Assembly (NCBI RefSeq): GCF_039851965.1
Contig: NZ_CP156674.1
Coordinates: 2,418,001-2,482,000, forward strand
DNA length: 64,000 nt
Reading direction: 5' to 3'
Origin: Pseudalkalibacillus hwajinpoensis
Lineage (GTDB): Bacteria > Bacillota > Bacilli > Bacillales > Guptibacillaceae
The notes under the pieces are model-generated. The model searched no databases, was not told where the DNA came from, and saw only the letters and a list, made by a program, of their open reading frames with translations. The translations under genes and the position numbers were made by a program. Of this stretch, positions 15,570 through 23,108 are shown one piece after another. Position 1 is the stretch's first letter. Each line of letters begins with the position of its first letter.

Positions 15570-16682
15570 TTAGGCAGTTGCTAACCAGCGAATGCCTTCT
15601 TTTTTGATATTGAGTGCGGAGTTGACATCTCTATCGAGACTTAGCCCGCAGGTGCATTGATAGGTGCGTTCGGATAATTTGATTTCTTTTGCAGAACCAC
15701 AATTCGAACAAGTCTTAGTAGATGGAAACCATTTATCTATTTTGATAAGTTGTTTCCCTTGTTCTTTTAGCTTGTAGTGTAAGAAAGAAGTGAACATACC
15801 CCACCCGTTATCAGCGACACTTTTTCCGAACTTGAGTGCTTGTGACATGCCCTTCATGTCTAAATCTTCAATCACAACAGCGTCAAACTCAGTTACTAAT
15901 TCTTTTGATTTGTGATGGAGGAAATTCTTACGTTGGTTTGCTACTTTTTCTTGCAGTTTTGCCACCCGAATGCGTTGCTTGTTCCAATTTGAAGAACCTT
16001 TATTTTTGCGAGACAATCTACGTTGTTCGATTGCTAATTTATCAAGCATTTGACGAAAAAATTTAGGATAATTGGCTTTCTTACCCTCACTATCGACAAA
16101 TAACCCATTCATTGCAAAATCTAGCCCGACAACATTTTGAATATTTTTGATTTCAATTTCTTTTTCATATTCTGTCAGAATCGAAATGTAATATTTCCCT
16201 GATGAAGACATCGAAATCGTGCAAGACTTAATAATATGCTCAGATGGAATTTCTCTATGCTGTTTGAGTTTCACCATTTTCAGTTTAGGCAATTTGATAT
16301 GACCACCCAATATCTGAATATTTCTGTTCACAACATTCGTTGTATAGCTTTGTTTGTGACGCTTGTTTTTGAACTTTGGAAACTTGGCATTCCCTTTGAA
16401 GAAGGCTTTATATGCCTTATCTAAGTTTAATTGTGCGTTTGCCAACGCCAAAGAGTCCACTTCTTTTAGCCACTCGAACTCTTTTTTGTATTTGGCCGGA
16501 GTAGGATGTTTCGCCTTTTTTAACGCTTCCTTGTCCTCTTTCAGATTTTCATACGTTTCTTTTCGTTCTGCCAACATCCTGTTATAGACAAAACGAACAC
16601 AACCGAAGGTTTTACGAATTACTAATGTCTGTTCATCTGTTGGATACATTCTGAACTTATACGCTTTATTTTGTTTAGCCAT
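15570..16682 (-). CDS. tnpB: TnpB, RNA-guided nuclease of IS200/IS605
   Basis: 370-residue ancestor-type relative of Cas12. It has an N-terminal helix-turn-helix-like segment (AYKFRMYPTDEQTLVIRKTF) and the split RuvC-like active site: Asp188 in VVGLDFAMNG, Glu272 in VVIEDLDMKG and the C-terminal Asp in SLDRDVNSALN (350/352). A zinc ribbon uses Cys325, Cys328, Cys343 and Cys345 (CSNCGS, CTCG). All catalytic residues are present, so it should be able to cut DNA under omega-RNA guidance and help the transposon persist at donor sites. ATG at 16682 with a GAGGTGA site just upstream. Confidence 0.92.
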   Translation of the reverse strand: MAKQNKAYKFRMYPTDEQTLVIRKTFGCVRFVYNRMLAERKETYENLKEDKEALKKAKHPTPAKYKKEFEWLKEVDSLALANAQLNLDKAYKAFFKGNAKFPKFKNKRHKQSYTTNVVNRNIQILGGHIKLPKLKMVKLKQHREIPSEHIIKSCTISMSSSGKYYISILTEYEKEIEIKNIQNVVGLDFAMNGLFVDSEGKKANYPKFFRQMLDKLAIEQRRLSRKNKGSSNWNKQRIRVAKLQEKVANQRKNFLHHKSKELVTEFDAVVIEDLDMKGMSQALKFGKSVADNGWGMFTSFLHYKLKEQGKQLIKIDKWFPSTKTCSNCGSAKEIKLSERTYQCTCGLSLDRDVNSALNIKKEGIRWLATA

Positions 16683-16693
16683 ATCAAATCACC

Positions 16694-17092
16694 TCACTTC
16701 ATCCCTTGATTTTCGATATATTTTTTTACGACTTCAATCGGTGAACCGCCTGTGGTCAACAAGCAAAAACTTCGTGACCAAAACATTTCTTTCCATAGCT
16801 TTTTTCGAACGAGAGGAAACTCTTTTTTGATAAGTCTCGAACTCGCACTTTTGTATGCATTGATGAATTTTGATAATTCACTATTAGGTTGTGCTTTGAA
16901 CAAAATATGAACATGGTCAATGTCATGGTTCCACTCGACCAATGTAATATTGTATTTTTCACTCAAGGATACAAATTTTTCTTTTGCATAGTCTGAAATC
17001 GTGTCATCAATAACGTTCCTTCGATATTTTACAACCAATACAAGATGGTAATACATCAAGAACACTGAATGGTTATTACTATCTAATTTCAT
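16694..17092 (-). CDS. tnpA: TnpA, Y1 HUH transposase (IS200/IS605)
   Basis: 132-residue single-strand DNA transposase. The HUH metal motif is His60-Val-His62 in DIDHVHILF and the nucleophile is Tyr125 in VVKKYIENQG, both at the family positions. It acts as a dimer on the subterminal hairpins of the element. Length is slightly under IS200 TnpA but complete. tnpB starts 11 nt downstream on the same strand. Gene upstream space (17093-17242) holds the presumed left end. Confidence 0.92.
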   Translation of the reverse strand: MKLDSNNHSVFLMYYHLVLVVKYRRNVIDDTISDYAKEKFVSLSEKYNITLVEWNHDIDHVHILFKAQPNSELSKFINAYKSASSRLIKKEFPLVRKKLWKEMFWSRSFCLLTTGGSPIEVVKKYIENQGMK

Positions 17093-17173
17093 TGTATACC
17101 AGTCCTTACACTTTATAAGACTGAATATACCATATTAGGATAAAAAGCAAAATGCCTTTGGGCTAACGCTCAA

Positions 17174-17242
17174 CCGAAATTCATCTCCCCCTTACCGTTG
17201 GGCTTCGCCCTTCACAGGCTTGAAGAGGGAGACTTCTTTCGG
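17174..17242 (-). repeat. Left-end palindrome of the IS200/IS605 element
   Basis: CCGAAA and TTTCGG at the outer ends, TCTCCC/GGGAGA and CTT/AAG inside, and an inner GGGC-GAA-GCCC hairpin. This is likely the TnpA-binding left end, or a leader hairpin limiting tnpA expression. The exact cleavage site was not determined. Confidence 0.5.
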
Positions 17243-17417
17243 AAAAACGTTAAAAAAGAGAGTTGACTCAATTCATTAAGTTATCCATTTTAATGATAAA
17301 ACCTCTTTTTCCTCTTACGTTGCTTGTTTTTTAAAATATCCCCACATATGCTACAGTGTTGTCCGCATACCTTTTTTAGTATAAGTTCAGAGAATCCTTG
17401 ATCATTTTATTAATTTC

Positions 17418-17449
17418 AAAAAAGCTCTCCAGTTTTGTCAGCTTTTTTT
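17418..17449. terminator. Bidirectional terminator between IS element and nuo operon
   Basis: AAAAAAGCT and AGCTTTTTTT flank a 13-nt loop. It insulates nuo from the IS side. The remaining DNA from 17450 to 17679 is an AT-rich leader with no convincing gene. A weak TATACA -10 candidate lies near 17633. Confidence 0.6.
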
Positions 17450-17679
17450 ATGGAAGAACTGACGTTTTTGTAGTGCTCATAGCCCCCTTTGCCATCACAC
17501 TGTATTTATTTCTAGCCCATAGCTTTTCAGTAAAAGTTCTTAACCGTTTATCTATCATGTCAGCCCCTCTATTCGAAAATTTTAAAAAACTTACCAAGAA
17601 AAGCAAGATTAAGGTAAGAGATGTTGAATTAGTATACAGGACTAGCAATTTCTGCAGCACGATGAGAGGAGAGACCTTT

Positions 17680-18057
17680 ATGGGTGAATCACTTAACGTG
17701 TATCAAAATAGTTACCTCTTTGTCATCATGTTCCTTTTACTTGGACTTCTTCTTCCTGCTGTCGCATTAACAGCCGGAAGATTCCTCAGACCTTCTAAGC
17801 CCACCCAAGAGAAACAAACAACCTATGAAAGCGGCATTGAGCCGTTCCATCAAAGCTGGATTCAGTATAACGTCCGATATTATTTATTCGGATTGCTATT
17901 TGTTATTTTCGATGTCGAAACCGTTTTCTTGTATCCATGGGCTGTCGCCTATCAGAAACTCGGTTTCTTTGCGTTTATTGAAATGATGATCTTCATCATC
18001 ATGCTCCTGATTGGCTTACTATACGCATGGAAGAAGAAGGTGTTGAAATGGATCTGA
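17680..18057 (+). CDS. nuoA: NADH-quinone oxidoreductase subunit A
   Basis: Membrane subunit of complex I near the quinone tunnel. 125 residues with three transmembrane helices and the conserved YESGIEPFHQSWIQYNVRYY loop, seen as YESGIEPF and NVRYYLFGLLFVIFDVETVF. The ATG at 17680 follows AGAGGAGAG. The frame is open upstream to 17398, but that part shows no family similarity and no ribosome site. First of 11 tightly packed nuo genes; overlaps nuoB by 10 nt. Confidence 0.93.
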   Translation: MGESLNVYQNSYLFVIMFLLLGLLLPAVALTAGRFLRPSKPTQEKQTTYESGIEPFHQSWIQYNVRYYLFGLLFVIFDVETVFLYPWAVAYQKLGFFAFIEMMIFIIMLLIGLLYAWKKKVLKWI

Positions 18058-18566
18058 ATTTAGAAAACATCACACCCGAAGAATACGAGGAAATGAAACA
18101 GAATGTATTCCTCGCAACGCTTGAAAACGTTAAATCCTGGGCAAGAAGCAATTCACTCTGGCCCCTGACATTCGGGCTTGCGTGCTGCGCCATTGAAATG
18201 ATGGGTTCAGGTGCTTCACATTATGATCTGGATCGATTTGGTACCTTTTTTCGAACATCGCCACGTCAATCTGATGTGATGATTGTATCTGGAACCGTTA
18301 CGAAAAAAATGGCACCAGTGCTAAAGCGCTTATATGACCAAATGCCCGAGCCAAAGTGGGTGATCGCGATGGGATCATGTGCAACAGCTGGGGGCCCATA
18401 TATTAATTCTTATGCCGTTGTGAAAGGAGTCGATCAGATCGTTCCAGTTGATGTCTATATTCCCGGCTGTCCTCCAAATCCAGCTGCACTCATTTATGGC
18501 ATTAATAAATTGCAGGAGAAAATTCGATACGAAGCTAGAACCGGGAAGCGGGTGACAAATCGATGA
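18048..18566 (+). CDS. nuoB: NADH-quinone oxidoreductase subunit B
   Basis: Peripheral-arm subunit holding the terminal N2 4Fe-4S cluster that reduces quinone. Cluster ligands are visible in LACCAIEMM, GSCATAGG and PGCPPNP. 172 residues. The ATG at 18048 is preferred (AGAAGGTG site); an in-frame ATG at 18027 would deepen the overlap with nuoA. The stop overlaps the nuoC start by 4 nt (ATGA), so nuoA-B-C are translationally coupled. Confidence 0.93.
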   Translation: MDLNLENITPEEYEEMKQNVFLATLENVKSWARSNSLWPLTFGLACCAIEMMGSGASHYDLDRFGTFFRTSPRQSDVMIVSGTVTKKMAPVLKRLYDQMPEPKWVIAMGSCATAGGPYINSYAVVKGVDQIVPVDVYIPGCPPNPAALIYGINKLQEKIRYEARTGKRVTNR

Positions 18567-19723
18567 ATGATGGCAAAACTCCTGAAGAGTTAGCTGAAGA
18601 AAAACGAAAAGCTGTCGAAGAAGCGAAGCGAAAAGCGGCAGCGCTACGTAAAAAGAGAGAAATGGAAAAAAACGAATCCACGGAAGCGGATGAGAAGTCC
18701 ACATCTAGCGAAGAGGATGTGGAACTAGCCAAAAAGAAGGCGGTTGCTGCTGCCAAGGCGAAAGCGGCTATACTCAGGAAAAAGAGAGAAATGAAAAAAA
18801 ACGAATCCACGGAAGCGGATGAGAAGTCCACATCTAGCGAAGAGGATGTGGAACTAGCCAAAAAGAAGGCGGTTGCTGCTGCCAAGGCGAAAGCGGCTGC
18901 ACTCAGGAAACAGAGAGAAATGAAAAAAAACGAATCAATAGAAGCGGATGAGAAGTCCACATCTAGCGAAGAGGATGTGGAACTAGCCAAAAAGAAGGCG
19001 GTTGCCGCTGCCAAGGCGAAAGCGGCTGCACTCAGGAAACAGAGAGAATCAGGCGTTACTGATGATAAAGCAAAAGCCGCCGCTGCGGCGAAGGCTGCCG
19101 CGTTAAGGAAACGTGAGGAGAGTTCAGGCTCCGACGATGAAAAAGCGAAGGCGATCGCAGCGGCAAAAGCAAAAGCTGCAGCTGCTGCAAAAGCAAAAAC
19201 AAAAACAGCTAAACCAGAAGGGCAGGTTGAAGAGGAAAAACCTTCACAAAATCAGCCCGTTCTTGATCGGTACCTGCAGGTTATCCGCGAGAACCTTGAG
19301 GAAGATCCTTTAGAAGATGCCTATATAAATCGTCTCGCCAAAGATGTGCCAACGCTAGTTGTGAAAAAAGAAGGATACCTGAAGCTCGCTCAGTTCCTGA
19401 AATACAATGAGCTTCTTGCATTTGATTACCTTTCAGAAACACATGGCACAGACTTTGAGACACATATGGAGATCTACACGCACTTATACTCCTATCAAAA
19501 CACTCAAAGCGTTGCATTGAAAGTAAAGATCGATCGAGAAAAACCAGTAATCGACTCCCTTACACCTCTCTTTGCAGGGGCAAACTGGCCGGAGCGAGAG
19601 GGCTACGATTTGCTAGGGATTATTTTTAAAGGCCATCCGAATTTAACAAGAATTATGATGCCAGATGACTGGGTTGGGCATCCGCTCAGAAAAGACTATG
19701 AACCTTACGATGTGGAGGTGTAG
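18563..19723 (+). CDS. nuoC: NADH-quinone oxidoreductase subunit C with repetitive N-terminal extension
   Basis: The 30-kDa peripheral subunit of complex I. Residues about 232-386 are the normal NuoC domain (LDRYLQVIRENLEEDP to the signature REGYDLLGIIFKGHPNL and DYEPYDV). The first 230 residues are a low-complexity Ala/Lys/Glu tract including three near-identical 43-residue tandem repeats, predicted to be a charged helix. Shorter Ala/Lys-rich extensions occur in other Bacillus NuoC proteins. The extension has no Cys or recognised domain and its role is unknown. Confidence 0.92.
   Translation: MNDGKTPEELAEEKRKAVEEAKRKAAALRKKREMEKNESTEADEKSTSSEEDVELAKKKAVAAAKAKAAILRKKREMKKNESTEADEKSTSSEEDVELAKKKAVAAAKAKAAALRKQREMKKNESIEADEKSTSSEEDVELAKKKAVAAAKAKAAALRKQRESGVTDDKAKAAAAAKAAALRKREESSGSDDEKAKAIAAAKAKAAAAAKAKTKTAKPEGQVEEEKPSQNQPVLDRYLQVIRENLEEDPLEDAYINRLAKDVPTLVVKKEGYLKLAQFLKYNELLAFDYLSETHGTDFETHMEIYTHLYSYQNTQSVALKVKIDREKPVIDSLTPLFAGANWPEREGYDLLGIIFKGHPNLTRIMMPDDWVGHPLRKDYEPYDVEV
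18662..19048 (+). repeat. Three 129-bp in-frame tandem repeats inside nuoC
   Basis: Units start at 18662, 18791 and 18920 and encode EADEKSTSSEEDVELAKKKA plus an Ala/Lys stretch. Differences between copies are only a few bases, so the array is recent or kept uniform by recombination. The length, 43 codons, keeps frame when units are gained or lost. Confidence 0.9.
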
Positions 19724-19725
19724 CG

Positions 19726-20823
19726 ATGATTCGTACTGAGGAAATGCTTTTGAATGTAGGTCCGCAGCACCCCAGTACTCATGGCGTGTTTCGCCTCGTC
19801 CTGAAAATTGATGGAGAGATCATTAAGGAAGCAACACCTGTCATCGGGTATCTACACAGAGGAACGGAGAAGATAGCGGAAAACCTTCAATATACACAAA
19901 TCATTCCCTACACGGACCGAATGGATTATCTTGCTGCGATGACAAACAACTACATCCTCTGTCATGCAGTTGAAACGATGATGGGTTTGGAACTCCCTGA
20001 ACGAGCAGATTACCTGCGCGTCATAGTGATGGAGCTTGGCAGGGTAGCGAGCCATCTTGTCTGGTTTGGGACGTATCTTCTCGACATCGGTGCAATGAGT
20101 CCATTTCTTTATGCGTTTCGTGAGCGCGAGCTTATTATTAATCTGCTAACAGAAATATCAGGAGGGAGATTAACGTTTAACTATATGCGCGTTGGCGGTG
20201 TGAAATGGGATGCGCCTGAAGGGTGGCTTGAAAAGGTGCGGGAGTTCGTACCGTATATGAGGGAACAGCTTGCAGGCTATCACGATCTTGTAACAGGCAA
20301 TGAGATTTTCATGGCGAGGATAAAAGGCGTTGGCACCTATTCCAGAGAAAAAGCCCTCTCATATTCTTTGAGTGGAGCCAATCTAAGGTGTACAGGGGTA
20401 AACTGGGATCTTCGGAAGAATGAACCTTATTCCATTTATGATCGCTTTACGTTTGATGTACCCGTTTTTCATGAAGGCGATGCGATGGCCCGCTATAACT
20501 GTCGGATGGCTGAAATCAAAGAAGCGTTAAATATTGTGGAGCAGGCAGTTGAGCAGATTGTCGATGGCGCGTTCATGGCGAAGGTTCCGAGAATCATTAA
20601 GCCACCAGCGGGTGAGACGTATGTCAGAATTGAATCCCCGCGTGGAGAAATTGGCTGCTACATCGCATCGAAAGGAAAGAAGGAGCCGTACCGTTTAAAG
20701 TTCCGACGCCCGTCGTTTTATAATCTACAGATTTTACCCGAGCTGCTGGAGGGGGAAAATATTTCGAATCTGATTGCCATTCTTGGCGGTATTGATATTG
20801 TCCTCGGGGAGGTGGATGGCTAG
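19726..20823 (+). CDS. nuoD: NADH-quinone oxidoreductase subunit D
   Basis: The 49-kDa peripheral subunit that forms the quinone-binding cavity with NuoB, homologous to hydrogenase large subunits. 365 residues, with the N-terminal signature NVGPQHPSTHGVFRLVL, the HRGTEKIAE segment and the C-terminal SPRGEIGCYIASKGKKEPYR stretch. ATG 2 nt after the nuoC stop, with GGAGGTG inside the end of nuoC. Stop overlaps the nuoH GTG. Confidence 0.95.
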   Translation: MIRTEEMLLNVGPQHPSTHGVFRLVLKIDGEIIKEATPVIGYLHRGTEKIAENLQYTQIIPYTDRMDYLAAMTNNYILCHAVETMMGLELPERADYLRVIVMELGRVASHLVWFGTYLLDIGAMSPFLYAFRERELIINLLTEISGGRLTFNYMRVGGVKWDAPEGWLEKVREFVPYMREQLAGYHDLVTGNEIFMARIKGVGTYSREKALSYSLSGANLRCTGVNWDLRKNEPYSIYDRFTFDVPVFHEGDAMARYNCRMAEIKEALNIVEQAVEQIVDGAFMAKVPRIIKPPAGETYVRIESPRGEIGCYIASKGKKEPYRLKFRRPSFYNLQILPELLEGENISNLIAILGGIDIVLGEVDG

Positions 20824-21830
20824 TGATCAATGACATGCTTGTATCCACACCTGGTTACTGGCAAACAATCGGATTTTTTGCAATAGGAGCAGCAATGCTG
20901 ATGGTTGTCCTTGGCTTCGTCACCTATGCGATTTTAGCGGAACGAAAAGTGCTTGGTTTTATGCAGCTCCGCCATGGACCGAACAGAGTAGGTGGGCGGT
21001 TTGGCCTTCTTCAAACGGTTGCAGATGTGTTAAAGCTCCTTTTGAAGGAAGACACGATTCCGCGTGATGCGGATCGACCGCTGTTTATTATCGCACCGGT
21101 TATCGCATTTGCACCGGCATTTATCGTCATTGCCGCTCTGCCACTGACCGAGAAAATTTCTTTTGCGAACATCGGGGTTGGGCTGCTTTACTATATTGCA
21201 ATATCCGGAATTTCGACCATCGGGATTCTAGCTGGAGGGTGGGCCTCTAATAATAAATACGCTCTCCTTGGTAGCATGCGCTCAGCAGCGCAGATGATTT
21301 CATATGAAATTCCGCTTGTGATGAGCGTGATCGGCATCGTTCTTCTAACGGGTTCGCTCAATTTAAATGACATTATTGCACAGCAGGAATCCGTTGCGTT
21401 TCTATTTAAACAGCCGCTCGCTTTTTTCATCTTTCTCATTGCTTCTGTTGCTGAACTAAACCGGACACCATTCGATTTACCTGAGGCGGAATCCGAGCTT
21501 GTCGCGGGTTATCATGTGGAGTACTCAGGATTTCGCTTTGCATTTTTCATGCTAGCAGAATACGTTTATCTGTTCGCAATGGCATCTTTAACAACAATCC
21601 TTTTCCTAGGTGGCTGGCAGGCGATTCCTTATTTAACATTTATCCCTGGTGCTGTGTGGTTTGCACTGAAGTTCATCTTGATCATCTTCGTAATGATCTG
21701 GATACGAGCAACCTTCCCACGACTTCGAGCCGATCAGCTTATGTCGTTTGGCTGGAAGGTGCTGTTACCGCTTGCGCTGCTTAATATTTTTCTCACAACG
21801 ATCCTATTTGAAATTTTTCGCTCATTCTAG
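20823..21830 (+). CDS. nuoH: NADH-quinone oxidoreductase subunit H
   Basis: Membrane subunit at the junction of the two arms, lining the quinone entry site. 335 residues, about eight transmembrane helices, with signatures ERKVLGFMQLRHGPNRVG and the acidic loop NRTPFDLPEAESELVAGYH, both intact. GTG start sharing a base with the nuoD stop; site GGGGAGGTGG upstream. Confidence 0.95.
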   Translation: MINDMLVSTPGYWQTIGFFAIGAAMLMVVLGFVTYAILAERKVLGFMQLRHGPNRVGGRFGLLQTVADVLKLLLKEDTIPRDADRPLFIIAPVIAFAPAFIVIAALPLTEKISFANIGVGLLYYIAISGISTIGILAGGWASNNKYALLGSMRSAAQMISYEIPLVMSVIGIVLLTGSLNLNDIIAQQESVAFLFKQPLAFFIFLIASVAELNRTPFDLPEAESELVAGYHVEYSGFRFAFFMLAEYVYLFAMASLTTILFLGGWQAIPYLTFIPGAVWFALKFILIIFVMIWIRATFPRLRADQLMSFGWKVLLPLALLNIFLTTILFEIFRSF

Positions 21831-21849
21831 ATAAGGGAGGAATTACAAC

Positions 21850-22269
21850 ATGCGCGGACTTGCGAAGGGCCTGGCTTACACACTCAACAATCTAACGAAA
21901 GAGAAAGTGACCTATTCCTACCCGGATCAACCGCTTCAAATGCCAGATCGGTTTCGAGGCATTCAGAAATTTTATCCTGAGAAATGCATCGTTTGCAATC
22001 AGTGCGTCGCCATCTGTCCGACTGACTGCATTTCATTAACCGGAAAGCCTCACCCGGATCCGAATAAAAAAGGAAAAATTATTGAAACCTATGACATTAA
22101 TTTTGAGATTTGTATTCTCTGTGATTTGTGCACAGAGGTTTGTCCAACGGAAGCAATCATTATGACGAACAATTTCGAGTTAGCAGAATACAGCCGGGAT
22201 GACCTTTTTAAAAACCTCGAGTGGCTCGATGAGAACGATACAAATCTCAGAAGGGAAAATAAAGTATGA
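21850..22269 (+). CDS. nuoI: NADH-quinone oxidoreductase subunit I
   Basis: Ferredoxin-like subunit carrying 4Fe-4S clusters N6a and N6b that feed N2. 139 residues with two complete motifs, CIVCNQCVAICPTDC and CILCDLCTEVCPTEA. ATG at 21850 with AAGGGAGG. As the operon has no nuoEFG, this subunit is a likely docking point for the unknown electron donor. The stop overlaps nuoJ (ATGA). Confidence 0.95.
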   Translation: MRGLAKGLAYTLNNLTKEKVTYSYPDQPLQMPDRFRGIQKFYPEKCIVCNQCVAICPTDCISLTGKPHPDPNKKGKIIETYDINFEICILCDLCTEVCPTEAIIMTNNFELAEYSRDDLFKNLEWLDENDTNLRRENKV

Positions 22270-22781
22270 CTGGTGAGCTGCTGATCTTTATCTTCCTTTT
22301 CCTTGTGACCATCACCGGTGGGTTGCTAATGATTAATCTTACGAAAGTCATCCACATGGTGATGGCCCTTGTCCTGACGTTTCTCGGAATCGCCGGTTTA
22401 TTTATTCTGTTATCAGCAGAATTCGTAGCTGTTGTTCAAGTTTTGATCTATTCAGGGGCGATTACGATTATTATGCTGTTTGGAATTATGCTAACTAAAC
22501 ATTCGGAAGAAGAGCCAAAAACGGGATGGGCGAAGAAAGGGTTTGTATTTACAGGCATTGCGATCTTCTTTTTCGTGATCTTCTTCGGAATACGAAACCT
22601 ATCGCTTGGACCACAGGCAGAAAATCTTCATGAAAAAAATACCGAACAGATCGGGATCATGCTCTTTACTGATTATGTGATTCCGTTTGAGCTTGTCTCC
22701 GTTGTGCTACTCGTTTCCCTCGTCGGAGCCGTCATTCTTGCGAAAAAAGATGGCAAGGAAAAAGAAGGTGAGGAGCTATGA
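22266..22781 (+). CDS. nuoJ: NADH-quinone oxidoreductase subunit J
   Basis: Membrane subunit with five predicted helices. 171 residues. The conserved helix EFVAVVQVLIYSGAITIIMLF contains the pi-bulge helix thought to gate proton transfer. ATG overlaps the nuoI stop and its own stop overlaps nuoK, so nuoI-J-K are coupled. Confidence 0.92.
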   Translation: MTGELLIFIFLFLVTITGGLLMINLTKVIHMVMALVLTFLGIAGLFILLSAEFVAVVQVLIYSGAITIIMLFGIMLTKHSEEEPKTGWAKKGFVFTGIAIFFFVIFFGIRNLSLGPQAENLHEKNTEQIGIMLFTDYVIPFELVSVVLLVSLVGAVILAKKDGKEKEGEEL

Positions 22782-23092
22782 GTTCGATCCCGCTATCGGC
22801 CTTTCTCGTTACGGCTCTGCTTCTTTTTTGTATGGGGCTATATGGCGCATTAACGAAGCGAAATGCTGTCATTGTCCTCATTTCAATCGAGCTGATGCTA
22901 AATGCAGTCAACCTGAATCTTGTCGCTTTTGCGAAATACGGTGTTGGCGCCTCGATTCGTGGACAGGTGTTTTCACTTTTTACGATAACGGTGGCTGCAG
23001 CGGAGGCAGCTGTAGGCCTGGCAATACTGATTTCGCTCTATCGCAACAGAGCAACTGTTAACGTTGATGAAATGAACACACTCAAAAAGTAG
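22778..23092 (+). CDS. nuoK: NADH-quinone oxidoreductase subunit K
   Basis: Small membrane subunit, 104 residues and three helices, with the conserved buried glutamates in VLISIELMLNAVNLNLV and AAAEAAVGLAILISLYR that belong to the central hydrophilic axis. ATG overlaps the nuoJ stop. Confidence 0.93.
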   Translation: MSSIPLSAFLVTALLLFCMGLYGALTKRNAVIVLISIELMLNAVNLNLVAFAKYGVGASIRGQVFSLFTITVAAAEAAVGLAILISLYRNRATVNVDEMNTLKK

Positions 23093-23108
23093 AGAAGGGG
23101 GCATAAAA

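Larger units (their letters stand above)
15438..17242 (-). mobile_element. IS200/IS605-family element with tnpA and tnpB
   Basis: Both genes are read on the minus strand, tnpA then tnpB, 11 nt apart. The right end (minus-strand 3' end GTTCAC at 15438-15443) is well defined because DUF1697 coding sequence starts right after it. The left end is less certain. A large imperfect palindrome at 17174-17242 with an inner GGGC-GAA-GCCC hairpin is the likely subterminal structure. There are no terminal inverted repeats, as expected for a single-strand Y1 transposon. Both proteins look intact, so the element may be active. Confidence 0.85.

Noticed and set aside
17398..17679. In-frame extension of nuoA encoding about 94 extra residues
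   Set aside because: No ribosome site at its start, no similarity to NuoA, and a strong AGAGGAGAG sits before the ATG at 17680. The stretch also spans a bidirectional terminator.
22687..23061. 124-codon plus-strand frame overlapping nuoJ and nuoK
   Set aside because: Out-of-frame shadow of two well-supported, translationally coupled genes.
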